43,440 nucleotides of DNA from Hoeflea sp. BAL378 (GCF_000759435.1 NZ_JRJG01000012.1:1-43440); one strand, 5' to 3'; numbered from the stretch's first letter, positions 25,741 to 34,891 are shown. A program made the numbers and translations. Notes: generated by a model not told the origin, from the letters alone.

Positions 25741-26537
25741 CAGCGCGGCTCCAATTCCTGTCCGCCCGAGGTGGAGGGCGCGGTTGAATTGAAGAATTCC
25801 TCGCGACGGTTCTGGGCGAGGTCTTTGGCCGCTTGTTCGGACTGATACCAGGTGCCCATCATCGTCACTTGCTGGGAGACGAGGCCCCGCAGCTTCTGGG
25901 CCTGGGCGACCTGCTGGGCCGCAATCTGGTGGCCGAGCTGAAGCGCCTGCATCTGACCGACCGCGCTTTGCGACATCGACCGCAACTGGCTCATCGTCGA
26001 TTCCTCGGAGCTGAACTGGTCCGCAGTCAGTCCTGCAGCCTTGAGCGTTGCGGCAATCGTGTCGCGATTGGTGTCCGACCAGGTCTGATAATTTGCAGAA
26101 AACGTCTCGCCGTTGGTGAGCCCCGACTTGAAATCGGCATAACTTTGGAACCGCTGCCGAAGCACATCGTCAGCATTGCCCATCGAAAAGGCGATCGATT
26201 GTCCCTGATTGAGGAGGCTGCGAAGCCTGTTGAGATCGCTTTCCACCTGACCCCAAACCTGGTTCGGAAGGGTCAGTGTGTTCTGGAGCATGTTTTCGTA
26301 GATCTTCAACTGGTTCTGGATCTGCTCCGCCAACTGCGTGATCTGCGTCATCTGATTGCCGATTTGCTCGGTCGACTGCCCGACGAGACTGACAAGCTCG
26401 GTATTGTTCAGGATCTGCGTCCATTCGGTCGCCCCGCCCGTCACGGTGCCGGCATCGGCATGAACGATCGGAAACCACGCGGCCACCGTCAGAGCCGCGA
26501 CGGCAATTTTAGTTGATCGAGAGAATGCGTTTCGCAT
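25737..26537 (-). CDS. trbJ: TrbJ, VirB5-like minor pilus protein
   Basis: The 266-aa protein has an N-terminal signal sequence (IAVAALTVAAWFPIVHADA) and a long helical body rich in Gln: QIGNQMTQITQLAEQIQNQL, KIYENMLQNTLTLPNQVWGQ and LRGLVSQQVTMMGTWYQ, the TrbJ pattern. VirB5/TrbJ proteins sit at the pilus tip. The gene begins 29 bases inside the end of trbE. The C-terminal GGQELEPRW echoes TrbK. Confidence 0.93.
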   Translation of the reverse strand: MRNAFSRSTKIAVAALTVAAWFPIVHADAGTVTGGATEWTQILNNTELVSLVGQSTEQIGNQMTQITQLAEQIQNQLKIYENMLQNTLTLPNQVWGQVESDLNRLRSLLNQGQSIAFSMGNADDVLRQRFQSYADFKSGLTNGETFSANYQTWSDTNRDTIAATLKAAGLTADQFSSEESTMSQLRSMSQSAVGQMQALQLGHQIAAQQVAQAQKLRGLVSQQVTMMGTWYQSEQAAKDLAQNRREEFFNSTAPSTSGGQELEPRW

Positions 26538-28953
26538 TGTTCACTCCCCTTCCCTGCAACCAGTGCATCGGCCAAGCCGGTCCATGTTGTTGGCTGAGAT
26601 CATCGATGCGTTTGAGATCGCTCTTGCCCGACGCGCCGACAAAGGCGAGCGCGACGGGTCCAAGTGTCATGTCGAACAGACGCCGCCCTTCTGGAGACGC
26701 GACGTAGTATTCCCGCTTCGGAATGGCGGTTGCGACGATCTCGATCTGCCGCTCGTTGAAGCCGATCCGTTCGTAGAACTCGCGGGTTCCGGATTCACGC
26801 GCGGCGCCATTCGGCAGGCATATCTTGGTCGGACAGCTTTCCTTGAGCACGTCGATAATACCGGACTGCTCGGCATCCGAGATCGACTGTGTGGCGAGAA
26901 CGACGGCGCAATTGGCCTTTCGCAGGACCTTGAGCCATTCCCTGACCTTGTCACGGAACGTTGCGTGGCCGAGCATCAGCCAGGCCTCGTCGAGGATTAT
27001 CAGGCTTGGGTTCCCGCTCAGGCGCTTCTCGATCCTGCGGAAGAGATAGAGAAGGACGGGGACGAGATTGCGCTCGCCCATATTCATGAGTTCCTCGACC
27101 TCGAAGGTCTGGAACATCCCAAGCGTCAACCCGTCTTGCTCGGCATCGAGGAGCTGTCCCATCGGACCGTCGACCGTGTAATGGTGAAGCGCGGTCTTGA
27201 TCTCGCGCATCTGAACGCCGCTCACGAAATCCGAGAGCGATCGGCCGCGCGCCTCGGCCATCAGGGCTATCTGACGAGCGATCGCGTTGCGGTGGTCGGG
27301 TGTGATGGTCACTCCCTGCATGGAAACGAGCGTTTCGACCCATTCGGCCGCCCATGCCCGGTCCCCGTCGGTTGAAAGCTCGGCCAGCGGGCAGAATGCG
27401 AGCGCACCCTCCCCTGCCCCGATCTCGTAGTGATCGCCGTCGGCGGCCTTGGTCAGCGGGTAGAGCGATTTGCCTTTATCAAAGGCGAAGATTTGCGCCG
27501 CTTCGTATCGGCGGAACTGTGCCGCGATCAGCGCCAGCAGGGTCGATTTTCCCGAACCCGTCGGCCCGAAGATCAGCGTATGGCCGACATCGTCGACATG
27601 CAGGTTTAACCGGAAGGGAGACGAGCCGCTGGCGACTTGCATCAGCGGCGGGGCATTGGGTGGGTAGAAGGGGCAAGGCGCCACGGCGCTGCCCGACCAT
27701 ACGGAATTGACCGGAATGAGATCAGCCAGATTGCTTGTGTTGATGAGAGGTTCGCGGATATTGGCGTAGGTATTGCCGGGCAGGCTGCCGAGATAGGCCT
27801 CGGTGGCATTGAGTGTCTCGATCCGGGCACCGAAGCCTTCGGCCTGGATCAGCCGTCGGACAGCCTCCGCCTGATCGCGCAGACGAGCTTCGTCGGTGTC
27901 GAACATGACGATGACCGGCGTGTAGTAGCCATAGGCGACCAGCTGGGACGAGGCGGCGGCGATTGCGTCCTCGGTTTCGGCCACCATCGTCATGGCGTCC
28001 TGGTCGACCGAGCGGCTTTGGGTCTGGAAGAGCTGGTCGAAGAATGGCCGGACTTTCTGCTGCCACTTCTTGCGCGTGCGCTCGAGCTTCTTGCGCGCCT
28101 CCTGATCGTCGAGAAAGATGAATCGGCTCGACCAGCGGTAGGTGAGCGGCATCAGGTCGAGCGAATTGAGAATCCCCGGCCAGCTCTCGGCCGGGAAGCC
28201 GTCAATGCCAACGACTGCCAGATAGGTGCCATCGACCATCGGCGAAAGTCCGTGGTGGAACTCGGCTGTGACCAGCCAGTCAAGATACATTGGGATCGCC
28301 GGCAGACGGACGGGGTAGTTCTCACCGAGGATGCAGAAGCGGATGAACTGGAAGAGCTCGTCATAGTGCGCCTCGCTTCCTGTCTCTGGATTGGTAACCG
28401 TGCGTGTTACCATGCGCCGGATCGACAGCACGTTGCCGAGATACTGTTCGACCTCGCGGAGCGAGATCTGGAACGAATTGAGGACGCGGTTCGCATAGGT
28501 CTCCGATCGGCTTGCCTCGTCGGAATAGACGTATCGGGCCATGGCCGACCGGCGCGGTTCCGGTGGCCGATAGGTGAGGATGAGGGCGTGCTGGCTCTCG
28601 TAGTGGCCGCGCTCTGCCTCGAAATGTGCGCGACGCTCTTCGTCGATCGCCCGTGTGACCGGATCGGGGAAATGGCAGACTTCTCGCGCCGGATAGGCCG
28701 TCGTCGGCACACGCACGGCCTCGACCTGGATCATCCATCCGGTTCCGAGCCGTGAAAGGATCGTGTTGATCTGGCGCGACACCTCGTTTCGCTCGACATT
28801 GGTCGAGCTCTCCGAATCCGGTCCCGCGAAATACCAGCCAGCCATCAGCGAGCCGTCCTTCAACAGAATGATCCCGTCGGCGACCAGGCCGGCGTAGGGC
28901 AACAGGTCGGAAAACGACGGTTTGGAGTTTCGGAATTGATTGAGCGCCACCAT
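26509..28953 (-). CDS. trbE: TrbE, VirB4-like ATPase
   Basis: The 814-aa ATPase powers pilus and channel assembly at the inner membrane. It starts MVALNQFRNSKPSFSDLLPY with GLVADGIILLKDGSLMAGWY (the CagE/TrbE N-domain), then Walker A FGPTGSGKST (K469), LFRRIEKRLSGNPSLIILDE with Walker B, and VVLATQSISDAEQSGIIDVL. The length is normal and all motifs are intact. It lies 6 bases after trbD with no clear ribosome site, so translation is probably coupled. Confidence 0.96.
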   Translation of the reverse strand: MVALNQFRNSKPSFSDLLPYAGLVADGIILLKDGSLMAGWYFAGPDSESSTNVERNEVSRQINTILSRLGTGWMIQVEAVRVPTTAYPAREVCHFPDPVTRAIDEERRAHFEAERGHYESQHALILTYRPPEPRRSAMARYVYSDEASRSETYANRVLNSFQISLREVEQYLGNVLSIRRMVTRTVTNPETGSEAHYDELFQFIRFCILGENYPVRLPAIPMYLDWLVTAEFHHGLSPMVDGTYLAVVGIDGFPAESWPGILNSLDLMPLTYRWSSRFIFLDDQEARKKLERTRKKWQQKVRPFFDQLFQTQSRSVDQDAMTMVAETEDAIAAASSQLVAYGYYTPVIVMFDTDEARLRDQAEAVRRLIQAEGFGARIETLNATEAYLGSLPGNTYANIREPLINTSNLADLIPVNSVWSGSAVAPCPFYPPNAPPLMQVASGSSPFRLNLHVDDVGHTLIFGPTGSGKSTLLALIAAQFRRYEAAQIFAFDKGKSLYPLTKAADGDHYEIGAGEGALAFCPLAELSTDGDRAWAAEWVETLVSMQGVTITPDHRNAIARQIALMAEARGRSLSDFVSGVQMREIKTALHHYTVDGPMGQLLDAEQDGLTLGMFQTFEVEELMNMGERNLVPVLLYLFRRIEKRLSGNPSLIILDEAWLMLGHATFRDKVREWLKVLRKANCAVVLATQSISDAEQSGIIDVLKESCPTKICLPNGAARESGTREFYERIGFNERQIEIVATAIPKREYYVASPEGRRLFDMTLGPVALAFVGASGKSDLKRIDDLSQQHGPAWPMHWLQGRGVNNAKRILSIN

Positions 28954-28959
28954 GGGAGG

Positions 28960-29259
28960 TCAGTACCTCCGCCATGGCGAAGATGTCGGCCGATAAGTCG
29001 GTCGATAGCCGATGTGGCGCAGATAGACCTGCCGCATCATCGGATCGGCCTTGGCCATAATCCGGAGGATCCCGACAACGGCGATCCAGATCGCAATGCC
29101 CAGCATCACCGAGAACCAGGTCAGCACCACGAAGATGAGAATGACCGTGGCAAGCCCGGTCAGAAGCACGAGTTCGCGGTCGGCGCCCATCAGATGGTTC
29201 GGCCGCGACAATGCGCGATGGATGGGCGAGCGGGAAAGGGGTGCGCCGGCTTCAGCCAT
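28960..29259 (-). CDS. trbD: TrbD, VirB3-like membrane protein
   Basis: The 99-aa protein begins [20 protein letters not shown] and has the hydrophobic segment [20 protein letters not shown] followed by a second one ([18 protein letters not shown]). '[20 protein letters not shown]' is the TrbD/VirB3 signature. It is an inner-membrane partner of TrbE. The start at 29259 overlaps the trbC stop by 8 bases; an upstream open frame is shadow sequence. Confidence 0.94.
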   Translation of the reverse strand: MAEAGAPLSRSPIHRALSRPNHLMGADRELVLLTGLATVILIFVVLTWFSVMLGIAIWIAVVGILRIMAKADPMMRQVYLRHIGYRPTYRPTSSPWRRY

Positions 29260-29626
29260 CAGTCCCCTCCCCTCGCCCGCCTGGGGCTGCCTGATCTGGG
29301 AGGCCGATCGAGGCACCCGATGCGCCGAACAATCCGACGATCTGGGTCGCGCCAAGCAGAATGCCTGCGACAAGGACGACATACATCAGCCGCCGCGCGA
29401 AGTCGTTGAGTTCACCGCCGAATATCAACATGCCCCCGGCGACCGCGACGGCAGAGAGTGCGATGAAGCCTGCAACCGGGCCGGTAATTGATTCCTGGAT
29501 CTGCTGGAGCGGCCCCTCCCATGGGAGGCCACCACCAGAACTTGCGAGAGCTGGAGACGCGACGCCCACGCAAAGCAAGGCAATGATCGCTCCGATAGAG
29601 GCGTTTCGGCGGAAGTTATGCGGCAT
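29252..29626 (-). CDS. trbC: TrbC, VirB2-like pilin precursor
   Basis: The 124-aa prepilin has a signal sequence ([18 protein letters not shown], cleaved near [14 protein letters not shown]) and two hydrophobic helices ([20 protein letters not shown] and [20 protein letters not shown]). This is the TrbC/VirB2 pilin layout. TraF removes the C-terminal tail and cyclises the peptide. It overlaps trbB at its start by 11 bases and trbD at its end. Confidence 0.94.
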   Translation of the reverse strand: MPHNFRRNASIGAIIALLCVGVASPALASSGGGLPWEGPLQQIQESITGPVAGFIALSAVAVAGGMLIFGGELNDFARRLMYVVLVAGILLGATQIVGLFGASGASIGLPDQAAPGGRGEGTDG

Positions 29627-30587
29627 GGCTGTCCTCGTCGATCTGGGAATTGTGGTCTGTTTCGTAAGTCGCCCCGTCGAAACCGGTAACGCGCATCACG
29701 TCACGCACACGCCGACCGCTCGCCGTTCGTTCAATGGAGACGACGAGATCAACCGCTTCGCCTATCACTTCCCGCATCGGCTGCTGGCTCACCTCAGCGG
29801 TCAGTTGTTCCAAACGCCGCAGCGCGGAATGGGCGGTGTTGGCGTGTATGGTGGTAATCCCGCCCGGGTGGCCTGTGTTCCATGACTTAAGAAGGGTCAA
29901 CGCGGCGCCGTCCCGGACTTCGCCGACGATAATGCGATCGGGGCGCAAACGCATCGTGCTTTTTAGAAGCCGCGCCATGTCGGTGCTGTCGGTTGTGTGC
30001 AGGCAAACCGCGTTCTCGGCTGCGCATTGGATTTCGGCCGTGTCTTCCAGAATGAGCAGCCGATGCGATGGAGCGGACTGTACGATTTCGGCGATGACTG
30101 CGTTGGCCAATGTCGTCTTGCCTGACCCCGTTCCACCGGAGACGACTATATTCAGCCGTTCCTGAATGGCGCGTCGAATGAGGCTTGCCTGAAGCCCGGT
30201 CATCATGCCGCTGCTGACATAGTCCGCCAGCGGGATCAGACGGGATGCGCGCCGGCGGATCGTGAAGCTGGGCGCACTCACCACCGGAGGGAGTAGTCCC
30301 TCGAACCGATGCCCGCCGATCGGCAGTTCACCGGAAATAATAGGCCGTTCTTCATCCGCCTCGGTCTGCAGGGCGTGTGCAACGCTGCCAATGATGATCT
30401 CGGCCGCGCCCACCTGCAGCTCGCCAATCCTTGCCATCCCCTCGCCCAGCCGCTCGACAAACATCCGTCCGTTTGGGTTGAGCATGATTTCAACGACATC
30501 GTCGTTCTCGAGTGCCGCGCAGATCACATCTCCGAGCGCCTCGCGCAGTTTGCGAACCAGTCGCGAATGAGAGGAACTCGTGCTCAT
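29616..30587 (-). CDS. trbB: TrbB, VirB11-like secretion ATPase
   Basis: The 323-aa hexameric traffic ATPase has N-terminal domain [20 protein letters not shown], Walker [15 protein letters not shown] (K157), an Asp box [12 protein letters not shown], Walker [21 protein letters not shown] and the His box [20 protein letters not shown]. It is the first gene of the trb operon here, since the AHL synthase gene that leads the Ti operon is elsewhere. GGAGAGG precedes the ATG, and two tra-box-like palindromes lie 120-300 bases upstream. Confidence 0.96.
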   Translation of the reverse strand: MSTSSSHSRLVRKLREALGDVICAALENDDVVEIMLNPNGRMFVERLGEGMARIGELQVGAAEIIIGSVAHALQTEADEERPIISGELPIGGHRFEGLLPPVVSAPSFTIRRRASRLIPLADYVSSGMMTGLQASLIRRAIQERLNIVVSGGTGSGKTTLANAVIAEIVQSAPSHRLLILEDTAEIQCAAENAVCLHTTDSTDMARLLKSTMRLRPDRIIVGEVRDGAALTLLKSWNTGHPGGITTIHANTAHSALRRLEQLTAEVSQQPMREVIGEAVDLVVSIERTASGRRVRDVMRVTGFDGATYETDHNSQIDEDSHAA

Positions 30588-30706
30588 CGATCCTCTCCAA
30601 TTGGTGAATTTAGGTGCCGCTCGGCGTGGTCAAATCTTGTCTGCATCGCATCCACCGTTGCTACTTACGGGTGAGTTGCGGTTTTGATCGAATGAGAGGA
30701 ACCGGT

Positions 30707-30730
30707 CACCCCGGCAGATCTGCCGGGGTG
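30707..30730. promoter_or_regulatory. Perfect tra-box-like palindrome upstream of trbB
   Basis: A perfect 24-bp palindrome centred at 30718/30719, whose inner 18 bases are CCCGGCAGATCTGCCGGG. The core GCAGATCTGC equals the core of the Ti tra box bound by TraR. It lies 120 bases upstream of trbB and 370 bases upstream of repA, divergently transcribed. Confidence 0.75.
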
Positions 30731-30775
30731 GTTAGATGAGTGTTCGCGCGGTATCCGCTGAGCGGGGCTTGAGTT

Positions 30776-30795
30776 CGACTCAGATCACTGAGTCG
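30776..30795. promoter_or_regulatory. Second type of palindrome in the trbB-repA gap
   Basis: CGACTCAG-ATCA-CTGAGTCG has perfect 8-bp arms. An overlapping smaller dyad TGAGT-TCG-ACTCA (30770-30782) shares its left arm. The sequence differs from the CCCGGCA box but has the same spacing, so it may serve the other LuxR-type protein or RepA/RepB. Confidence 0.5.
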
Positions 30796-30867
30796 GGGTG
30801 ATAATCGGCGGGATTGGGCTGGAACTTGCGCTCTACATAGTTTTCGAACGACGGCATGCGAAGTCGC

Positions 30868-30885
30868 CCCGGCAGATGTGCCGGG
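30868..30885. promoter_or_regulatory. tra-box-like palindrome closer to repA
   Basis: CCCGGCAGATGTGCCGGG matches the palindrome at 30710-30727 in 17 of 18 positions. It lies 215 bases upstream of the repA start. On Ti plasmids paired tra boxes in the same gap raise both trb and rep transcription. Confidence 0.7.
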
Positions 30886-31044
30886 ACAGCAAATATCCAA
30901 AAAGGCATTCGTGGCGTCAAATAAGTATTGGAAAACACTGGATAAAATCTGCTTTTCCAGAGAATCTGGAGGCCGATGGTTTGGCCCGTGTTAAGAGACC
31001 GTTAACCAAAAACCGCTTGCGCCGGAACCGGAATCGCCCATAGT

Positions 31045-31085
31045 AATAACGCTTTCCCGCATGTTGCTTGGGAAAAAGCGTTATT
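31045..31085 (+). promoter_or_regulatory. Long hairpin directly upstream of repA
   Basis: AATAACGCTTTCCC (31045-31058) pairs with GGGAAAAAGCGTTATT (31070-31085), leaving two bulged A residues and an 11-base loop. It ends 5 bases before the GGAAGTGAG ribosome site of repA, so it may be the RepA/RepB operator of the operon or a translational control hairpin. Confidence 0.55.
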
Positions 31086-31099
31086 TCGATGGAAGTGAG

Positions 31100-32308
31100 A
31101 TGTTGGTGTCAACAGTCGATGAGCAAAATGCGATGGATTTCGACGAGGAGATCATCCAGCAGGGTGAATTGATCTCCGATCGTCTGAATATGCTCCGTCT
31201 TGAGCAGTACCCGCCTGACGCGCAAAAGGGTCTGCGCTTGTTCTCGTTGGCCGAGGTTGCAGACTTCATTGGCGTTACCCAGAACCACGTGAAAAAATTG
31301 CACTTGGATGGGAAAGGTCCTGTTCCAACGGTCTCATCGTCGGGGAGGCGCTCCTACACCGCAGAACAAATGCTGGAGTTGCGCGAGTATCTCGATAAGC
31401 ACGGACGTAGCGGCGTGAAGGACTATGTCCCACGTCGACGTGAGGGTGACCATTTGCAGGTCATCTCTGTGGTCAATTTCAAGGGTGGATCCGGTAAGAC
31501 GACCACCACAGCCCATCTCGCACAGTACCTGGCTCTTACGGGGCACCGTGTTCTTGCTATTGATCTCGATCCGCAAGCATCGCTCACTGCTCTTCATGGC
31601 GTTCAACCCGAGCTCGATAAGAATCCTTCCCTTTTCGACGCTTTGCGATACGACAACGAACGCTGTTCGATTAAAGAAGTCATTCGTACTACCAATTTTC
31701 CCGGATTGGATATCGTCCCGGCGAACTTGGAGCTCCAAGAGTACGAATACGAAACGCCACTTGCCGCATCTGATCGGAGCTCACCTGAGGGTCGGCTTTT
31801 TTTCACGCGCATCTCCAATGCGCTAAAAGAGGTTGATGACCGCTATGATATCGTCGTTATCGATTGTCCGCCTCAATTGGGATATCTCACACTGACGGCG
31901 CTTACGGCTTCGACGGGCGTTCTCATCACTGTGCATCCGCAAATGCTCGACATCATGAGCATGAGCCAATTCCTGCTTATGCTCGGGGGCATTCTGCAAT
32001 CGATTAAAGGAGTTGGTGCCAAGGTTCGACTTGATTGGTTTAGATACCTCGTGACTCGCTACGAGGCGACAGACGGGCCCCAAGCGCAGATGGTGGGCTT
32101 CATGCAGGCAATGTTTGGTAAGAGAATGCTGAACAACCAGATGGTCAAGTCAACCGCAATCTCCGATGCGGGCATAACCAAGCAGACGGTCTATGAGGTC
32201 GAGCGAGCGTTGTTCGTTCGCTCGACCTATGACCGGGCCATTGAGTCCCTCAATGCAGTGAACGGAGAAATAACTTCTCTCATCCACTCGGCATGGAGGC
32301 GCAAATGA
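31100..32308 (+). CDS. repA: RepA, ParA-type partition ATPase
   Basis: The 402-aa protein has an N-terminal HTH region (LFSLAEVADFIGVTQNHVKK) and a ParA ATPase: deviant Walker A FKGGSGKTTTT (K128, K133), VLAIDLDPQASLTAL and YDIVVIDCPPQLGYLTLTAL. RepA with RepB partitions the plasmid and represses the operon. The ATG at 31100 follows GGAAGTGAG; an upstream ATG at 31061 lies inside the hairpin and is rejected. First gene of repABC. Confidence 0.96.
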   Translation: MLVSTVDEQNAMDFDEEIIQQGELISDRLNMLRLEQYPPDAQKGLRLFSLAEVADFIGVTQNHVKKLHLDGKGPVPTVSSSGRRSYTAEQMLELREYLDKHGRSGVKDYVPRRREGDHLQVISVVNFKGGSGKTTTTAHLAQYLALTGHRVLAIDLDPQASLTALHGVQPELDKNPSLFDALRYDNERCSIKEVIRTTNFPGLDIVPANLELQEYEYETPLAASDRSSPEGRLFFTRISNALKEVDDRYDIVVIDCPPQLGYLTLTALTASTGVLITVHPQMLDIMSMSQFLLMLGGILQSIKGVGAKVRLDWFRYLVTRYEATDGPQAQMVGFMQAMFGKRMLNNQMVKSTAISDAGITKQTVYEVERALFVRSTYDRAIESLNAVNGEITSLIHSAWRRK

Positions 32309-32386
32309 AGGCCATTTTGACAGCCGTGCAGATTGCGGAAAAAAGGTTAGAGAACAATACGATATCTCCCATTTTAGGTGAATGTC

Positions 32387-33382
32387 ATGGCTAGAAAGCA
32401 CCTGCTTGCGAATATTGGAGATCGTCCGGCAAAACCCGTCGAGCAGGACGGAGTGGCGGAATCGCGTGTGGAATATGCGCGCCGCGGCGCTTCACGATCT
32501 ATGATGCAGTCCCTCGACGACCTTGCTGAGAGCTCGATGCGCGTTCTGGAAGGCGACATTGTGGTATCGCTGGATCCAGATAAACTCGACCCCTCCCCTT
32601 ATGCGGATAGAATTGGCGAGGACGAAGAAAAGGACGGCGAACTCCTACAGGCCATCAAAAATGCCGGACAGCATTCTCCTGTTTTGGTTCGGCCGCATCC
32701 CCAGATAAGCGGCCGCTACATTGTAGTATTCGGCCACCGGCGAGTTAGGGTGGCCCGAAAGCTTGGGCAGGAAGTTCGAGCCGTCATCAAGCCGCTTGAA
32801 GATATTGCCCACGTCATCGCTCAGGGTCAGGAGAACTCAGCCAGGGACGATCTGAGCTTCATCGAGAAGGCGCTTTATGCACGGCGCTTGCTCGAGTCCG
32901 GAATCGACAAGGCTACCATCAAGACAGCTTTGACGATTGACGACACTTTGCTTTCTCGAATGCTCTCCGTCGCTGATGTCGTGCCAGAAGCCGTCCTCGA
33001 GGCGCTCGGCGCCGCGAAGGGTGTTGGCCGGGACCGTTGGGAAGAACTGAAGAAACTCGTTCAAATGCCGGCAAATGCTGAAACGGCGCTGGAGCTGGTT
33101 CAGAGTGAGGCATTCGTTGAGGCAGAGGGGAGCCAACAATTCACGGTCCTTATCGATGGCCTCAAGTCTTCTCGAACAAAGAAGGCCAAGCCGAAGCAGG
33201 CGGCGGAAAAGGTGTGGAGTCTGTCCGAAGCTGCCGTCAAAGTGACGACAAAGGATAGCGGCCGGACCTTCACTCTTGCCCTGAAATCCAGGGATGCATC
33301 TCAGTTTGGCGCGTTCCTCTCGGGACAATTGAAGCGCCTTTACGAAGAATTTCAGCAAAACAAAGAGGAGGGCGGTGAGTGA
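32387..33382 (+). CDS. repB: RepB, ParB-type centromere-binding protein
   Basis: The 331-aa protein starts MARKHLLANIGDRPAKPVEQ. It has the ParB/Spo0J nuclease-like domain (LLQAIKNAGQHSPVLVRPHP and GRYIVVFGHRRVRVARKLGQ, with GQENSARDDLSFIEKALYAR) and a central HTH (IDKATIKTALTIDDTLLSRM). RepB binds parS sites, which I could not locate with confidence. The ATG at 32387 is preferred over GTG at 32378, which overlaps the ribosome site AGGTG. It is separated from repA by 78 bases. Confidence 0.95.
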   Translation: MARKHLLANIGDRPAKPVEQDGVAESRVEYARRGASRSMMQSLDDLAESSMRVLEGDIVVSLDPDKLDPSPYADRIGEDEEKDGELLQAIKNAGQHSPVLVRPHPQISGRYIVVFGHRRVRVARKLGQEVRAVIKPLEDIAHVIAQGQENSARDDLSFIEKALYARRLLESGIDKATIKTALTIDDTLLSRMLSVADVVPEAVLEALGAAKGVGRDRWEELKKLVQMPANAETALELVQSEAFVEAEGSQQFTVLIDGLKSSRTKKAKPKQAAEKVWSLSEAAVKVTTKDSGRTFTLALKSRDASQFGAFLSGQLKRLYEEFQQNKEEGGE

Positions 33383-33421
33383 ATTAACGGTCGTAAACGG
33401 GCGGCCATGGCAGAAATTGGC

Positions 33422-33471
33422 AAAGAAAAAGGCCACCGAAATCGCTTCCGGAAGCCCTCTCTTAGTGTGGT
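33422..33471 (-). ncRNA. Antisense RNA (ctRNA, inc-alpha) controlling repC
   Basis: Located in the repB-repC gap and transcribed opposite to repC. It ends in a clear intrinsic terminator: on the minus strand GGCTTCCGGAA / TTTCGGTGGCC (one mismatch, two wobbles) with a GCGA tetraloop (33431-33456), then TTTTTCTTT. With the promoter at 33478-33506 the transcript is about 50 bases, the usual size for repABC ctRNAs. It pairs with the repC leader to reduce RepC synthesis and determines incompatibility. Ends are estimated. Confidence 0.85.
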
Positions 33472-33477
33472 AGCTAG

Positions 33478-33506
33478 AGAATCGCACTTCCCGGAATCAC
33501 AGTCAA
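33478..33506 (-). promoter_or_regulatory. Promoter of the ctRNA
   Basis: On the minus strand TTGACT (33501-33506) and GATTCT (33478-33483) are separated by exactly 17 bp, close to the strong sigma-70-type promoters known for repABC ctRNAs. Confidence 0.8.
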
Positions 33507-33574
33507 GGCTCTTTTGAGTCGTGAGCGCCGTTTCGGCGAGCAGTTTTCTATTGCCTAGCAATAGGTGAAAGAAA

Positions 33575-34891
33575 ATGCAGACGCATATCTCCACGACGCC
33601 CTTTGGGCGGCGGCCGATGACGCTTGGCCAAATGGCAAGCCAAGTCACCGCGAAATCCATACCCGAGGGAACAACGGTTGAGAAGTGGAAGGTCTTCCGC
33701 TCGATCCGTGAAGCTCGTGATCTTCTGGGCGCCACAGACCGGTCCCTGGCCATTCTCAACGCGCTTCTGTCATTCCATCGGGACAGCGAGCTTTCGGGCG
33801 ACGGTACGCTGATCGTTTGGCCGTCGAATGAGCAACTCATGGCGCGCGCTAATGGCATGCCGCCCACGACGCTGCGCCGGCATCTAGCCGTCCTGGTCGA
33901 TTGCGGACTGATCATTCGTAGAGACAGTCCGAATGGAAAGCGCTTCGCGCGCAAGGGCCGGGGAGGAGAGGTCGAACAGGCCTATGGCTTCGACCTCTCA
34001 CCGATCGTGGCCCGCGCCGAGGAGTTCGAGCAACTCGCGGAAGCGGTTCAGGCCGAGAAGAAGGCCTTCAAAGTCTCCAAGGAACGCCTGACACTGCTTC
34101 GTCGGGATGTTGTGAAGATGATCGACGTCGGCATCGAAGAGGGCGTTCCAGGCAACTGGGGCCGTATTGGTCAGATCTACCAGGAGATTATTGCACGGCT
34201 TCCTCGCACGGCACCGCGCCAAGTCATCGAAAGCCTTTGTGACGAACTCCAGGAGTTGTGGACCGAGGTGCATGACATGCTGGAACTATTCACGAAAACA
34301 CAGAATATGGACGCCAATGAGTCCCAATATGGACGCCACATACAAAATTCAAAACCAGACTCCATATTTGAATCTGAAAGAGGCTCACGAGAAAAGAATG
34401 AAGCGGGCGGCAACGCCGATGAAAACGATAACCTGCGGAGTTTGCCGAAGCGGGAGCTGCCCTTGGGAATCGTGCTTGACGCTTGCCCGGACCTGATGGA
34501 CTTGGCTCTGGGTGGTCGAATACGCCACTGGAGTGATTTTTTGGCGGCCGTCGAGGTGGCCCGGCCGATGCTGGGGGTCAGTCCGAGTGCGTGGCGAGAA
34601 GCTTGCGAAGCCATGGGCGAGGTTCAGGCGGCGATCACGCTGGCGGCGATCTTGCAGCGGTCCGATCAGATCAACAGCGCTGGCGGATATCTGCGCAGCC
34701 TCACCGACAAGGCGAGAGAGGGGCATTTCTCGACCTGGCCGATGGTGATGGCCCTACTCCGGACCAAGCTGGATGCAGACAAGGCGGCAGCCACGACCGA
34801 TAGGGAGCCGCCAAACGGCAACAAGGGCGGGGAAGGACCGTATGAGGTCTCGGAAGCGCTTCTGAAATCCCTGAACAAGCCCAGATCGTGA
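33575..34891 (+). CDS. repC: RepC, replication initiator
   Basis: The 438-aa RepC has the typical FRSIREARDLLGATDRSLAI and LNALLSFHRDSELSGDGTLI, then PSNEQLMARANGMPPTTLRR and FARKGRGGEVEQAYGFDLSP. The C-terminal domain reads VLDACPDLMDLALGGRIRHW, PSAWREACEAMGEVQAAITL and SDQINSAGGYLRSLTDKARE. An AT-richer part of the gene (about 34305-34385) is where the origin lies in known repABC plasmids. AGGTGAAAG precedes the ATG. Expression is limited by the ctRNA. Confidence 0.96.
   Translation: MQTHISTTPFGRRPMTLGQMASQVTAKSIPEGTTVEKWKVFRSIREARDLLGATDRSLAILNALLSFHRDSELSGDGTLIVWPSNEQLMARANGMPPTTLRRHLAVLVDCGLIIRRDSPNGKRFARKGRGGEVEQAYGFDLSPIVARAEEFEQLAEAVQAEKKAFKVSKERLTLLRRDVVKMIDVGIEEGVPGNWGRIGQIYQEIIARLPRTAPRQVIESLCDELQELWTEVHDMLELFTKTQNMDANESQYGRHIQNSKPDSIFESERGSREKNEAGGNADENDNLRSLPKRELPLGIVLDACPDLMDLALGGRIRHWSDFLAAVEVARPMLGVSPSAWREACEAMGEVQAAITLAAILQRSDQINSAGGYLRSLTDKAREGHFSTWPMVMALLRTKLDADKAAATTDREPPNGNKGGEGPYEVSEALLKSLNKPRS

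Noticed and set aside
27637-28755. 372-codon open frame antisense to trbE
   Set aside because: Shadow frame opposite a fully recognisable VirB4-type ATPase gene.
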